64,000 nucleotides of DNA from Streptomyces sp. G-G2 (GCF_030063135.1 NZ_JASISO010000008.1:1-64000); one strand, 5' to 3'. Positions 1 to 9,180 are shown, counted from the stretch's first letter. A program made the numbers and translations. The notes: a model not told the origin generated them from the letters alone.

Positions 1-280
1 AAGGCCTCACAGGTCTTTCTCAAAGGAACCTCATCCACCGAAATGGACGGGGTATCAACTTCTGGCGTTGATTTTTGGCACGCTGTTGAGTTCTCAAGGA
101 ACGGACGCTTCCTTTGTACTCACCCTCAGTGTGTACTGGGGTTTTCCTCCGGGCTTCGTTCTTCGTTTCCGACTCTATCAGACTCTTTCGCGTCCGATTC
201 CCGGTCGAAACGGGTTTTGCATTTGCCGTTCAGGGCTTCGCTTTCGCGTTTCCCTTTCCGGCGAGCCCAACTCTACCAGC
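1..280 (-). promoter_or_regulatory. Promoter and leader region of a ribosomal RNA operon transcribed leftward out of the window
   Basis: On the minus strand, bases 102-81 read TTCCTTGAGAACTCAACAGC. This matches the boxA-like antitermination/processing element of Gram-positive rRNA leaders (compare Bacillus TGTTCTTTGAAAACT). The bases that follow, down to base 1, resemble the conserved leader just before Streptomyces 16S rRNA. Two minus-strand TAGAGT hexamers, at 177-172 and 275-270, are candidate -10 boxes, and each is followed by a similar GGAAA/GAAGCCC stretch, as expected for tandem rrn promoters. Clear -35 boxes were not found. The 16S gene itself would lie to the left of base 1. No protein gene is credible in 1-470. 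The family assignment rests on remembered leader sequence, so it is strong but not computed. Confidence 0.75.
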
Positions 281-469
281 GCTTTTCTTCCTCCCCGACC
301 ACTCTCTCCGTCGGCCGATAGGCAGGCAGGAGGAAGCCGGGCTGAAGATCTGCAACTCAAGAGGAGGGATCCCGTCCATGGGCAGTTCGTGAGGTGTTCA
401 CACGACGCTCGCTGACGGGAGTCACGACAGTACAGGTCTGCCGATGCCCAGGCAAATCGATTCAGGCGT

Positions 470-485
470 ATGGTCTAGTCCACTA
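470..485 (+). promoter_or_regulatory. DasR-type operator (dre site) upstream of crr
   Basis: The 16-mer ATGGTCTAGTCCACTA is close to the dre consensus A(G/C)TGGTCTAGACCA(G/C)T bound by the GntR-family regulator DasR. It lies about 150 bases before crr. In S. coelicolor DasR is known to control the PTS genes in response to glucosamine-6-phosphate, so the position fits. The right half (AGTCCACT) departs from perfect symmetry at one base pair. The rrn leader and this site share one divergent intergenic region. Confidence 0.75.
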
Positions 486-631
486 GGTTGTCGCGGGACC
501 GCGTGGGACCTCCACAAGGAGGGCACTTCGTGCGGAACCGGGACGTGTCATGACTTACCCTTCTCAAAGTACGCCGTCCAGGACAGGTTGTGACGGCGAC
601 ACGAAGAAGCCCCACCCCTGGGAGGCCCCCC

Positions 632-1081
632 ATGACCAGCGTGACGTCCCCACTTGCCGGGCGCGCCATCGGACTCGCGGCAGTGCCCGATCCGGTGTTC
701 TCCGGCGCGATGGTGGGACCGGGCACCGCCATTGATCCCGTGCGCGAGGCTTCGGAGGCTGTGTCCCCCGTCGACGGTGTGATCGTCTCCCTGCACCCGC
801 ACGCCTACGTCGTCGTCGACAGCGAAGGCCACGGTGTGCTCACGCACCTCGGGATCGACACCGTCCAGCTCAACGGCGAAGGCTTCGAGCTGCTCGTGAA
901 CAAGGGCGACACCGTGACCCGCGGCCAGGCCGTCATCCGTTGGAACCCCGCCGCGGTCGAGGCCGCCGGCAAGTCCCCCATCTGCCCCGTCGTGGCGCTG
1001 GAAGCGACTGCCGACTCCCTCACCGACGTCGTCGAGACCGGAGACATGAAGGCCGGAGACGTTCTTTTCGGCTGGCAGTGA
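632..1081 (+). CDS. crr: PTS system glucose-type enzyme IIA component (EIIA-Crr)
   Basis: The 149-residue soluble protein is a phosphocarrier that takes phosphate from HPr and passes it to a sugar-specific IIB domain. The two active-site histidines of the IIA-Glc family are visible: H57 (in HPHAYV) and H72 (in LTHLGIDTV), separated by the family's usual 15 residues. Length matches the family. The ATG at 632 has GGGAGG at 620-625. An in-frame ATG at 590 would add 14 basic, proline-rich residues and has no good ribosome site. ptsI follows 74 bases later in the same direction, so the two are probably one operon under the dre site at 470-485. In Streptomyces this protein serves N-acetylglucosamine and other PTS sugars; that role is known from the family, not shown here. 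Confidence 0.93.
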   Translation: MTSVTSPLAGRAIGLAAVPDPVFSGAMVGPGTAIDPVREASEAVSPVDGVIVSLHPHAYVVVDSEGHGVLTHLGIDTVQLNGEGFELLVNKGDTVTRGQAVIRWNPAAVEAAGKSPICPVVALEATADSLTDVVETGDMKAGDVLFGWQ

Positions 1082-1155
1082 CGTATCCGCCTGCTCGGGC
1101 GAATCGCACATCCACCGCGGCGGGTGGTACCGCCGCTCAATCGGAGACGGGTGCA

Positions 1156-2826
1156 ATGGAGACAACGCTGCGAGGCGTCGGCGTGAGCCACGGTGTGGCG
1201 ATCGGCGAGGTCCGGCACATGGGCACGGCGGTTCTCGAACCGCCCGCCAAGCAGATCGCCGCGGAGGAGGCGGGACGCGAACAGGGGCGCGCCCGTCAGG
1301 CCGTGGACGCTGTGGCGGCCGATCTGATCGCGCGCGGCCAGTTGGCCGGTGGCGAGGCCCAGCACGTGCTCGAAGCTCAGGCCATGATCGCTCAGGACCC
1401 CGAGCTGATGGCCGATGTCGACCGCCGGATCGTCGTCGGGAGCACCGCCGAGCGCGGCGTGTACGACGCGTTCGCTGCCTACCGCGAGCTGCTCGCGGGG
1501 GCGGGCGAGTACATGGCCGGTCGGGTGGCCGACCTGGACGACGTACGGAACCGCATCGTGGCCCGCCTGCTGGGTGTACCGATGCCGGGTGTGCCGGACA
1601 GTGACGAGCCGTACGTGCTGATCGCGCGGGACCTCGCTCCCGCGGACACCGCGCTGCTCGACCCGGCGCTCGTGCTCGGTTTCGTGACCGAGGAAGGCGG
1701 CCCGACCAGCCACAGCGCGATCCTCGCGCGGGCGCTGGGCGTGCCTGCCATCGTCGCTCTGCCGGGCGCCGGGGAGATCCCCGAGGGCACCATGATCGCC
1801 GTGGACGGCAGCACTGGTGACCTGTTCGTCGAGCCGACCGCGCAGAAGCGCGCGGAACTGGAGGCCTCGGCCGCCGAGCGCAGGGCCGCGCTGTCCGCGT
1901 CGTCCGGTCCGGGTGCCACGTCGGACGGTCACAAGGTGCCGCTGCTGGCCAACGTCGGCGGTCCGGCGGACGTGCCCGCCGCCGTCGCGGCGGGGGCCGA
2001 GGGTGTGGGTCTGTTCCGCACCGAGTTCCTCTTCCTGGACGACAGCAAGAAGGCGCCGACCGAGGAGAAGCAGGTCGAGGCGTACCGCGCCGTGCTGGCG
2101 GCCTTCCCCGAGGGCCGTGTCGTCGTGCGCGTCCTGGACGCCGGCGCCGACAAGCCGCTGGAGTTCCTGACCCCGGCCGACGAGCCGAACCCGGCTCTGG
2201 GTGTCCGTGGTCTGCGGTCGCTGCTGGACCACCCGGAGGTGCTGCGTACGCAGCTCACCGCGCTGGCCAAGGCCGCCGAGGGACTGCCGGTCTACCTCGA
2301 GGTCATGGCCCCGATGGTGGCCGACCGCGCCGACGCCAAGGCGTTCGCGGACGCGTGCCGCGGGGCCGGTCTGCGGGCGAAGTTCGGCGCGATGGTGGAG
2401 ATCCCCTCCGCCGCGCTCCGGGCCCGCTCGATCCTGCAGGAGGTCGAGTTCCTGTCGCTGGGCACCAACGACCTGGCGCAGTACGCCTTCGCCGCCGACC
2501 GTCAGGTCGGTGCGGTGTCCCGCCTCCAGGACCCGTGGCAGCCCGCGCTGCTCGACCTGATCGCCATGTCGGCGGATGCCGCCAAGGCGGAGGGCAAGAG
2601 CTGCGGGGTCTGTGGCGAGGCTGCCTCCGACCCGTTGCTCGCGTGTGTGCTGACGGGTCTGGGTGTCACCTCTCTGTCGATGGGCGCGGCTTCGATTCCG
2701 TACGTGCGCGCGACCCTCGCCAAGCACACGCTCGCCCAGTGCGAGCGCGCCGCCGCCGCGGCGCGTGCGGCGGACAGCGCCGAGGAGGCCCGGGTGGCCG
2801 CCCAGGCGGTGCTGTCCGGCGAGTAG
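1156..2826 (+). CDS. ptsI: Phosphoenolpyruvate-protein phosphotransferase (PTS enzyme I)
   Basis: The 556-residue cytoplasmic enzyme starts the PTS phosphate relay by transferring phosphate from PEP to HPr. The N-terminal PEP-utilizer domain is followed by the swivelling domain with the phospho-histidine motif GGPTSHSAILAR (H186), then the TIM-barrel PEP-binding domain (GLFRTEFLF, SLGTNDLAQY). A C-terminal CGVCGEAASD carries the conserved active-site cysteine. The start at ATG 1156 has GGAGA eight bases upstream. The open frame extends back to 940, but that stretch lies inside crr in another frame and encodes arginine-rich shadow sequence. HPr (ptsH) is not in the window. A strong hairpin follows the stop codon. 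Confidence 0.95.
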   Translation: METTLRGVGVSHGVAIGEVRHMGTAVLEPPAKQIAAEEAGREQGRARQAVDAVAADLIARGQLAGGEAQHVLEAQAMIAQDPELMADVDRRIVVGSTAERGVYDAFAAYRELLAGAGEYMAGRVADLDDVRNRIVARLLGVPMPGVPDSDEPYVLIARDLAPADTALLDPALVLGFVTEEGGPTSHSAILARALGVPAIVALPGAGEIPEGTMIAVDGSTGDLFVEPTAQKRAELEASAAERRAALSASSGPGATSDGHKVPLLANVGGPADVPAAVAAGAEGVGLFRTEFLFLDDSKKAPTEEKQVEAYRAVLAAFPEGRVVVRVLDAGADKPLEFLTPADEPNPALGVRGLRSLLDHPEVLRTQLTALAKAAEGLPVYLEVMAPMVADRADAKAFADACRGAGLRAKFGAMVEIPSAALRARSILQEVEFLSLGTNDLAQYAFAADRQVGAVSRLQDPWQPALLDLIAMSADAAKAEGKSCGVCGEAASDPLLACVLTGLGVTSLSMGAASIPYVRATLAKHTLAQCERAAAAARAADSAEEARVAAQAVLSGE

Positions 2827-2847
2827 CCGGATGGATGGTGTGTCGTA

Positions 2848-2880
2848 CGAGGGGCCTTCGCCGGTGGCGAGGGCCCCTCG
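2848..2880. terminator. Hairpin terminator after ptsI
   Basis: A 15-base-pair stem (CGAGGGGCCTTCGCC pairing with GGCGAGGGCCCCTCG, one G-T wobble) has a 3-base loop. It begins 21 bases after the ptsI stop. It lies between convergent genes, so it may also stop the leftward hypothetical gene at 2930-3895. Confidence 0.8.
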
Positions 2881-2929
2881 GCCGTTTCCGTGAACCGGTC
2901 GCGTCACCCGTCCCCATGCCCCGTTCGGG

Positions 2930-3895
2930 TCAGTGGCGCGGTCCCGGTTCGTCCACCTCGTACCCGGGGCAGTACTCGACGTCCGGTTCCGGGGGTACGG
3001 GCTCCCCGGTGTCGGCGTCGGTGCAATACGCGTTGAACACGGCCGCCGCGGTGAGCGCGACCAGGCGCCCGCGGTCCACGCGCCAGCCGTGGACGCGGTC
3101 GCGGGAAGCGCCGTCGGTGGTGCGCAGGACCAGTCCCCCCGGGCCGCCGAGGGCGAGGCCCGTGGCCAGGACGGTGACGAAGTCCAGGCTTTCGCGGGCC
3201 TCGGTCCGGGGCGGGGTGTCCTGGTGGCCGGTCGTGTCGGCGCGCAGGACGGCGACGAGCTGTTCGTCCTCGGTGGGGACGCTGCACACCAGGTGGTGGT
3301 GGCCGGGTCCGGCCCGTTCGAGGAGCCGCTTGAGGATCAGGCCCGCCCGTTCGAAGGAGGCGTGGCCGATGTCCTCTCCGCAGTCGGTGCAGCTGCCGGC
3401 GCCGGAGAGGAGCACGGTGGCGTACTCCCAGGTGGCCTGGCGGGCGGCCTCGTCCACGAGGCGGGGGACGAGGGGGCGCAGCGGCCCGTCCCCGTAGGGC
3501 AGGCCCGCGGCGGTGGCGGCCAGGTCGGCGGTGAAGCGGGTCCGGGCGCCGTGGGTGTCGGGGTCGATGCCGTGGTCGGCGCAGTAGTCGGCGTACTCCG
3601 CGGGGTCGAAGAGGGCGACGGTGGTGTGCATCCCCTGGCCGGCGCGGGACGTGAGGAGTCCGTCGACCTGGGTGAGGTACTCCTCGTGGTCGTCGAAGGG
3701 GAAGCTGCGGTAGCCGCGCATGGCGGCGAAGTCACCGGGGTCGGCGATGAGGCCGAGGGTGCCGGGGATCTCGCGGCGCAGGCCGCGGCGGGCCCGGGTG
3801 TTGCTCCCGGGTCCGCCGCTTCCCCTGCGGGTCCTGGCGGTCGTGCCGGTGGTGGTCCGGCTGGTGGTCCTGCCCGTGTTCTTCGTGTCTGCCAT
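2930..3895 (-). CDS. Conserved hypothetical protein, 321 residues
   Basis: I do not recognise a named family. The first 40 residues are rich in Thr, Arg and Gly and probably disordered. The remainder is mixed alpha/beta and soluble, with no membrane segment. It has a CTDCGED motif near residue 170 and a separate HHH run, which might bind metal, but this is only a suggestion. The ATG at 3895 is preceded by AGGGGGAG and is preferred to the ATG at 3928, which lacks a ribosome site. Its start lies 59 bases from the stop codon of the acetoacetyl-CoA synthetase gene, in the same direction, so co-transcription is possible. A homologue appears to sit beside ptsI in other Streptomyces. Confidence 0.8.
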   Translation of the reverse strand: MADTKNTGRTTSRTTTGTTARTRRGSGGPGSNTRARRGLRREIPGTLGLIADPGDFAAMRGYRSFPFDDHEEYLTQVDGLLTSRAGQGMHTTVALFDPAEYADYCADHGIDPDTHGARTRFTADLAATAAGLPYGDGPLRPLVPRLVDEAARQATWEYATVLLSGAGSCTDCGEDIGHASFERAGLILKRLLERAGPGHHHLVCSVPTEDEQLVAVLRADTTGHQDTPPRTEARESLDFVTVLATGLALGGPGGLVLRTTDGASRDRVHGWRVDRGRLVALTAAAVFNAYCTDADTGEPVPPEPDVEYCPGYEVDEPGPRH

Positions 3896-3953
3896 GGCTC
3901 CCCCTGAGCGGCATCGGTCAATGCTCACTCAGCGTAACCAAGGCCACTGACAG

Positions 3954-5936
3954 TCACCCCTGGCGGCGGGTGCGGGCCAGCTCCTCGTAGAAGTGGAGGA
4001 GGTCGAGATTGTCCACGGAGCCCGGGTTCACGGCCTTGGCGAGGGGCGCGCCCTGCAGGAGCCGCTTGACGGGGACCTCGATGCGCTTGCCGGTGAGGGT
4101 GTGCGGGACGCCCGGGACCTCGATGATCTCGTCGGGGACGTGGCGCGGGGACAGTTCCTCGCGGATCGTCGCCTTGATCCGCGCCCGCAGGTCCTCGTCG
4201 AGGGAGGCGCCCGGGACCAGGTGGACGAAGAGCGGCATCCAGTAGCCGCCGTCCGCCTCCTCCAGGCCGATGACCAGGGATTCCTTGATCTCGGGAAGGC
4301 GTTCGACGGCCTCGTAGATGTCGGCGGAGCCCATGCGCACGCCCTGGCGGTTGAGCGTGGAGTCGGAGCGGCCGTGGATGACGACGGAGCCGTGGTCGGT
4401 GATCGTGATCCAGTCCCCGTGCCGCCAGACGCCCGGGAACATCTCGAAGTAGCTGTCGCGGTAGCGGCTGCCGTCGGGGTCGTTCCAGAAGCGGATCGGC
4501 ATGGACGGCATGGGGTTGGTGACGATCAGCTCGCCGACCTCGCCGATGACGGGCTTGCCCGAGGGGTCCCACGCCTGGAGGTCGGTGCCCAGGCAGGGCG
4601 CCTGGAGTTCGCCGATGTGGACGGGGAGGGTGGGGACGGCGCCCGCGAAGCAGCTGCAGACGTCGGTGCCGCCGCTGACGGAGGCGATCCAGAGGTCCTC
4701 GGCCACCTCGTCGTGCAGCCAGCGGAAGCCGTCGGGCGGGAGCGGGGAGCCGGTGGTGGCCACGCACGTGACGGCCGAGAGGTCGAAGTCGCGGGACGGG
4801 TGGACCTCGGCCTTGCGGCAGGCCATGACGTACGCCGCCGAGGTGCCGTACAGGGTGGCCTTCGTGCGTTCCGCGATCCGCCACTGGGCGCCGGTGTCCG
4901 GGTAGCCGGGGCTGCCGTCGTAGAGGACGACCGTCGTACCGGTGAGCAGGCCGGAGACGAGGAAGTTCCACATCATCCAGCCGGTGGAGGTGTACCAGAA
5001 GAACCGGTCCTCCGGGCCGAGGTCGCAGTGCAGGCCGAGCTGCTTGAGGTGTTCGAGGAGGATGCCGCCCTGCGACTGGACGATCGCCTTGGGCAGGCCC
5101 GTCGTACCGGAGGAGTACAGGACCCACAGCGGGTGGTCGAACGGGACCGGCTCGAAGACGGGCGCGGTGTCGCCCGCGGTGAGGGCGGACCAGTCGAGGG
5201 CGCCCTCGGGGGCGTGCGTACCGAGCATCGGGATGTGCACGACGGCGCGCAGCGAGGGGAGCTCGGCGCGCAGCTCGGCGACGGTGTCGCGGCGGTCGTG
5301 TTCCTTGCCGCCGTAGCGGTAGCCGTCGACGGTGAAGAGGACGACGGGTTCGACCTGCTGGAAGCGGTCGAGGACGCTGCGGGCGCCGAAGTCGGGGGCG
5401 CAGGAGGTCCAGACGCCGCCGACGGCGGCGGTGGCGAGGAGGGCGACGACGGCTTCGGGGATGTTGGGGAGGTAGCCGCTGATCCGGTCGCCGGGGCGTA
5501 CGCCGAGGGCGCGCAGTTCTGCGGCGAGCGCGCCGACCTGGCGGCGGAGTTCGGCCCAGGTGACGGGGACCGGGTCGTGGGTCTCGTCCACGTGGAGCAG
5601 GGCGGCCTCCCCGGCGCGCGCCGGGTCCTCGGCGGCGCGCAGGGCGTGCTCGGCGTAGTTGAGGGTGGCGCCGCTGAACCAGCGTGCGCCGGGCATGGCC
5701 CGGTCGGCGAGGACGGACTCGTACGGGGTGGTGAAGCGGACGTCGAACCACTCGGCGACGGCCTGCCAGAAGGTGTCCAGTTCGTCCACGGACCAGCTGT
5801 GCAGGGCCGGGTAGCCACCGTCGGCGGGGGCGCCGTGGTGCTCGGCGGCCCAGGCCTGGAAGGCCGTGATCCGGGCCGCCGCGATCCGGTCGGGGCCCGG
5901 GGCCCACAGGGGTTCCGGCGAAGTGGCTGAGGTCAT
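3954..5936 (-). CDS. aacS: Acetoacetyl-CoA synthetase (acetoacetate-CoA ligase)
   Basis: The 660-residue ANL-superfamily enzyme activates acetoacetate with ATP and CoA to acetoacetyl-CoA, linking ketone-body use to acetyl-CoA metabolism. The N-terminal ACAS_N-like region contains FDVRFTTPYESVLADRAMPG. The AMP-binding P-loop YSSGTTGLPKAIV is near residue 274. Downstream are the acyl-site segment STGWMMWN, the hinge region HGRSDSTLNRQGVRMG, and the C-terminal catalytic-lysine motif TLTGKRIEVPVKRLLQG. The length and the TGWMMWN plus SGGTDVCSCF segments fit acetoacetyl-CoA rather than acetyl-CoA synthetases (about 650 residues, without the Acs-type TGWVTGH). The ATG at 5936 has GGGAGC upstream. 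A CA-rich low-complexity stretch (about 5960-6050) fills its leader. Confidence 0.88.
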   Translation of the reverse strand: MTSATSPEPLWAPGPDRIAAARITAFQAWAAEHHGAPADGGYPALHSWSVDELDTFWQAVAEWFDVRFTTPYESVLADRAMPGARWFSGATLNYAEHALRAAEDPARAGEAALLHVDETHDPVPVTWAELRRQVGALAAELRALGVRPGDRISGYLPNIPEAVVALLATAAVGGVWTSCAPDFGARSVLDRFQQVEPVVLFTVDGYRYGGKEHDRRDTVAELRAELPSLRAVVHIPMLGTHAPEGALDWSALTAGDTAPVFEPVPFDHPLWVLYSSGTTGLPKAIVQSQGGILLEHLKQLGLHCDLGPEDRFFWYTSTGWMMWNFLVSGLLTGTTVVLYDGSPGYPDTGAQWRIAERTKATLYGTSAAYVMACRKAEVHPSRDFDLSAVTCVATTGSPLPPDGFRWLHDEVAEDLWIASVSGGTDVCSCFAGAVPTLPVHIGELQAPCLGTDLQAWDPSGKPVIGEVGELIVTNPMPSMPIRFWNDPDGSRYRDSYFEMFPGVWRHGDWITITDHGSVVIHGRSDSTLNRQGVRMGSADIYEAVERLPEIKESLVIGLEEADGGYWMPLFVHLVPGASLDEDLRARIKATIREELSPRHVPDEIIEVPGVPHTLTGKRIEVPVKRLLQGAPLAKAVNPGSVDNLDLLHFYEELARTRRQG

Positions 5937-6208
5937 GGGTCGGCTCCCGGTCCGTCTGCGGCGCGCGCTTCGTGTGCGTGTGCTGGTGCGTGTACTGGTG
6001 CTGGCGTTGCTGCTGGTGCTGGCGTGTGTACCTGTGTGCGTACGGTGCCACCGCGCGGTGGGTGTGCGCGCGGCGGCTCACAGGGACCATGCCATGTGAT
6101 CGACATCCGCACCAGAGCCGTCCGAGTCGGCCCGGTGTGATCTGTTCAAAGGTGAACGGCAGCTGAACGCAGCCCGCTCGGGCCGGGGCCGGTGGCAGAG
6201 TGCGCGGC

Positions 6209-8620
6209 ATGAACGGTCGTGATCTGGTGCGTGCGGTGACAGAGATCGGTACGGCGCGCGGGCGGCGCGCCTGGCGCTCGGCCTGGCGCCATCGGCGCAC
6301 GGATGCGGAGGGGCTCGCACGCCGGGGCGCGGAGCGGGCCCGGGTGCCGGGTCTGCTGACCGGTACGGAGCCCCGGCCGGGCGGGGGTGTGCTGCGCTTC
6401 GCGCGCTCGGAGCTGCTGGTGCGGGTGACGGCGGGCGGCGCGGTGTTCTGGGGCTGGGACGGGGCCGGACCGACGCCCTCGTACGCGGTGGTGGGGACGG
6501 GGCCGGAGCCGGATCCGCGGGCGGTGCTGGAGCCGGACACCGGGGGTGGCTGGCGGGTGGTGTCGGAGCGGGTGACGGTGGCGGTGTCCCGGCACGGCCA
6601 GGTGGAGGTGCGGACGCCGGGCGGGGTGGTGCTGCGGCGGGAGCGGCCGCCGCGCTGGTGGGAGCAGGTGCGGCCCGCGCCGCAGGGACGGGCGCCGGTG
6701 GGGGCGCGGTGGCTGCTGCGCTCGGAGGTTCAGGCGGACGCGCGGTTCTTCGGGCTGGGCGGGCGGGCCTCGGGGCCGCGGCTGCGGGACGGGGTGTACC
6801 GGCTGTGGAACACCGATCCGCGGGGCGGGTTCGGGCCGGGCGACGATCCGCTGTACGTCACGATGCCGGTGCAACTGGTGGTCGCCGACGCGGGGACGCA
6901 CCTGGCGTTCTACGACGACACCTGGGACGGGCGGGTGACCCTGCGCGAGGGTGAGGAGGGCGCGGGTTCGGGTCCGGACCGGTCCGGGGTGAGCGAACTG
7001 CGCATGGACGGGGGGCCGTTGCGGTGCTGGGTGCTGGTGGGTACGCCCGCCCGGGTGCTCCAGGGGTGGTCGGGGCTGACGGGGGCGGCCGCGGTGCCGC
7101 CGGAGTGGGCGCTCGGGTACCAGCACGCGCGGTGGGGGTTCGGGAGCGCGGTGGAGGTGCGGCGGGTGGTGGACGGGTACGTCTCGCGGGGGATCGCGCT
7201 GGCGGCCGTACACCTGGACATCGACCACTACGACGGGCACCGGGTGTTCACGGTGGACCGGGAGCGGTTCCCCGATCTGCCGGGGCTGGCGAAGGAGTTG
7301 CGGGCGCTGCCGGGGGGCGGGGTGCGTCTGGTGTCGATCGTGGACCCGGCGGTGAGGGTGGAGCCGGGCGAGGGGGTGTACGGGTCCGGGAGCGCGGTGG
7401 GCGACGCGGGGGCGTTCGTCCGGGACGGGCGCGGGCGGGAGGTGCGGGGCGAGGTGTGGCCGGGGACCTGCGGGTATCCGGACTTCACGGATCCGGCGGT
7501 GCGGGAGTGGTGGGGCGCGCTGTACGAGGAGCGGCTGGCGAACGGCTTCGCGGGGATCTGGCACGACATGAACGAGCCCGTGTCCTTCGCGCCGCTCGGG
7601 GACATGACCCTGCCCAGGTCGGCGCGGCACGCGTTGGAGGGGGCGGGTGGGGACCACCGGGCAGCGCACAACGTGTACGCGCTGGCGATGGCGCGGGCCG
7701 GGTACGAGGGGCTGGTGCGGCTGCGGCCCGGCGAGCGGCCGTTCCTGTTCTCCCGGTCGGGGTGGGCGGGGATGCAGCGGTACGGGGGCACGTGGTCCGG
7801 TGACGTGGAGACGAGCTGGCCGGGGCTGCGGGCCTCACTGGCGCTGGTGCTGGGGCTGGGGTTGTGCGGGGTGCCGTACTCGGGGCCGGACGTGGGGGGC
7901 TTCGGCGGCTCGCCGTCGCCGGAGCTGTACCTGCGGTGGCTGCAACTGGGCTCGTACCTGCCGTTGTTCCGGACGCACTCGGCGATCTGGGCGGGACGGC
8001 GGGAGCCGTGGGAGTTCGGGGCCGAGGTGGAGGGGCACGCGCGGGCGGCGCTGGCCGAGCGGGAGCGGCTGCGGCCCTACTTCGTGACGCTGGCGCATCT
8101 GGCGCGGCGGACGGGGGCGCCGTACGTGCGGCCGCTCTGGTGGGGTTCGCCGGAGGAGCGGGGGCTGCGGGACTGCGAGGACGCGTTCCTGCTGGGGGAC
8201 GCGCTGCTGGTGGCGCCGGTGCTGGAGTGCGGGGCGGACCGGCGGGCGGTGCGGCTGCCCCGGGGCCGCTGGTACGACACGGTGACGGAGACGGCGTACG
8301 AGGGGCCGGGCCAGGTGCTGCTGGACGCGCCGCTGGGCCGGATCCCGGTGCTGGCGCGGGCGGGCGCGGTGATCCCGGTCCGGGCGGAGGACGGGTCGGT
8401 GGGGCTGGAGGCCTGGGCTCCGGCACGGGGGCGCACGGGTGGCGGCCTCGTCGTCCGGGACGCGGGGCCGGGCTTCGAGCCGGGCACGGTGGAGCGGTAC
8501 GCCTCGCGGTGGGCCGTCGGCGCCCCGGGTGTGCCCGGTACCCCGGAGGCGGACGCGGTGGTCGTGGTGGAGCGCGAGGGCGGGGCGGTGGTGGAGGGGG
8601 TGCGGGTGCGGGGGGTGTGA
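6209..8620 (+). CDS. Glycoside hydrolase family 31 (alpha-glucosidase-like)
   Basis: The 803-residue protein has the GH31 catalytic signature IWHDMNEP, with the nucleophile aspartate at about residue 453. The motif GGTWSGDVETSW holds the probable acid/base aspartate near residue 532. Further family motifs are HLDIDHYDG and YSGPDVGGFGG. It should hydrolyse alpha-glucosidic or alpha-xylosidic bonds by retention; the exact substrate cannot be told. There is no signal peptide or membrane segment, so it is probably cytoplasmic. The ATG at 6209 is used; a GTG three codons earlier (6200) is possible. No clear Shine-Dalgarno sequence precedes either. The gene is convergent with the Nudix gene, with 27 bases between them. 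Confidence 0.88.
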   Translation: MNGRDLVRAVTEIGTARGRRAWRSAWRHRRTDAEGLARRGAERARVPGLLTGTEPRPGGGVLRFARSELLVRVTAGGAVFWGWDGAGPTPSYAVVGTGPEPDPRAVLEPDTGGGWRVVSERVTVAVSRHGQVEVRTPGGVVLRRERPPRWWEQVRPAPQGRAPVGARWLLRSEVQADARFFGLGGRASGPRLRDGVYRLWNTDPRGGFGPGDDPLYVTMPVQLVVADAGTHLAFYDDTWDGRVTLREGEEGAGSGPDRSGVSELRMDGGPLRCWVLVGTPARVLQGWSGLTGAAAVPPEWALGYQHARWGFGSAVEVRRVVDGYVSRGIALAAVHLDIDHYDGHRVFTVDRERFPDLPGLAKELRALPGGGVRLVSIVDPAVRVEPGEGVYGSGSAVGDAGAFVRDGRGREVRGEVWPGTCGYPDFTDPAVREWWGALYEERLANGFAGIWHDMNEPVSFAPLGDMTLPRSARHALEGAGGDHRAAHNVYALAMARAGYEGLVRLRPGERPFLFSRSGWAGMQRYGGTWSGDVETSWPGLRASLALVLGLGLCGVPYSGPDVGGFGGSPSPELYLRWLQLGSYLPLFRTHSAIWAGRREPWEFGAEVEGHARAALAERERLRPYFVTLAHLARRTGAPYVRPLWWGSPEERGLRDCEDAFLLGDALLVAPVLECGADRRAVRLPRGRWYDTVTETAYEGPGQVLLDAPLGRIPVLARAGAVIPVRAEDGSVGLEAWAPARGRTGGGLVVRDAGPGFEPGTVERYASRWAVGAPGVPGTPEADAVVVVEREGGAVVEGVRVRGV

Positions 8621-8647
8621 CCGGCCGGGCGTCTTCCGGGGGCGGGG

Positions 8648-9157
8648 TCAGGTGTAGCGGCCCGCGAACCAGGCGGCGACGGCGCGGGTGTGGAGGGGGA
8701 AGGCCAGGGGGGCGGCGGCGCGCAGGACGTGCCAGCCCGTGGTCTCGTCCGTGGGGACGGACTCGGGCAGTGCGGACGCGGGGCGTTCGGGGAGCAGGCC
8801 GAAGACCAGGAGGTGGCCCGCCGGGGAGCTGAGCGCGTCGGCGAGGGTGACGTCCGAGGCCGGGGCGTGGATGCCGGTCTCCTCGCGCAGTTCGCGGACC
8901 ACCGCCTCCTGCCAGTCCTCGCCGTGGTCGATGAAGCCGCCCGGGAGGGCGACGGCGCCGAGGGCCGGTTCGATGGTGCGGGTGATGACCACGAGGCCGA
9001 CGCCCCGCTCGTCCTCGACGGGGAGCAGGGCCACGGCCACGGGGGTGGGGTTGCGGTAGGCCGTGGTCCCGCAGTCGGCGCACGTACGGGGCCAGTCGGT
9101 GGTGGCGAACGGAGATCCGCAGGCGGAACAGTGCGAGTTCATCAGCGGCGCGGGCAT
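8648..9157 (-). CDS. Nudix hydrolase with N-terminal zinc ribbon
   Basis: The 169-residue protein begins with a zinc ribbon (C10xxC13 and C26xxC29) followed by a Nudix fold. The Nudix box at residues 73-95 runs from GGFIDHGEDWQEA to REETG and keeps all catalytic acidic residues. Such proteins cleave nucleoside diphosphate derivatives; zinc-ribbon members resemble NudC/NADH pyrophosphatase or ADP-ribose pyrophosphatase, but the substrate is unknown. The ATG at 9157 has no Shine-Dalgarno sequence. A TACCAT hexamer lies exactly 6 nt upstream (minus strand, 9169-9164), suggesting a leaderless mRNA. The gene is divergent from the dipeptidase gene, 23 bases away. Confidence 0.88.
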   Translation of the reverse strand: MPAPLMNSHCSACGSPFATTDWPRTCADCGTTAYRNPTPVAVALLPVEDERGVGLVVITRTIEPALGAVALPGGFIDHGEDWQEAVVRELREETGIHAPASDVTLADALSSPAGHLLVFGLLPERPASALPESVPTDETTGWHVLRAAAPLAFPLHTRAVAAWFAGRYT

Positions 9158-9180
9158 CCCGCGATGGTAGACGAAGGGGC

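Noticed and set aside
1..470. Overlapping 60-115 codon frames in the rRNA leader region
   Set aside because: The sequence matches an rrn leader on the minus strand and none of the frames has a ribosome site or coding bias.
805..2907. A 700-codon open frame antisense to ptsI and other very long antisense frames (for example 6146-7669, 16697-15243, 18502-22497)
   Set aside because: They are mirror frames of real genes produced by high GC. They are rich in Arg, Gly, Pro and His and have no family motifs, and the opposite strand holds clear family motifs.
5940..6100. Small rightward ORF built from GTG/CTG repeats between the acetoacetyl-CoA synthetase and GH31 genes
   Set aside because: It is low-complexity TG-rich sequence in a leader region, with repetitive Val/Leu/Cys codons and no ribosome site.
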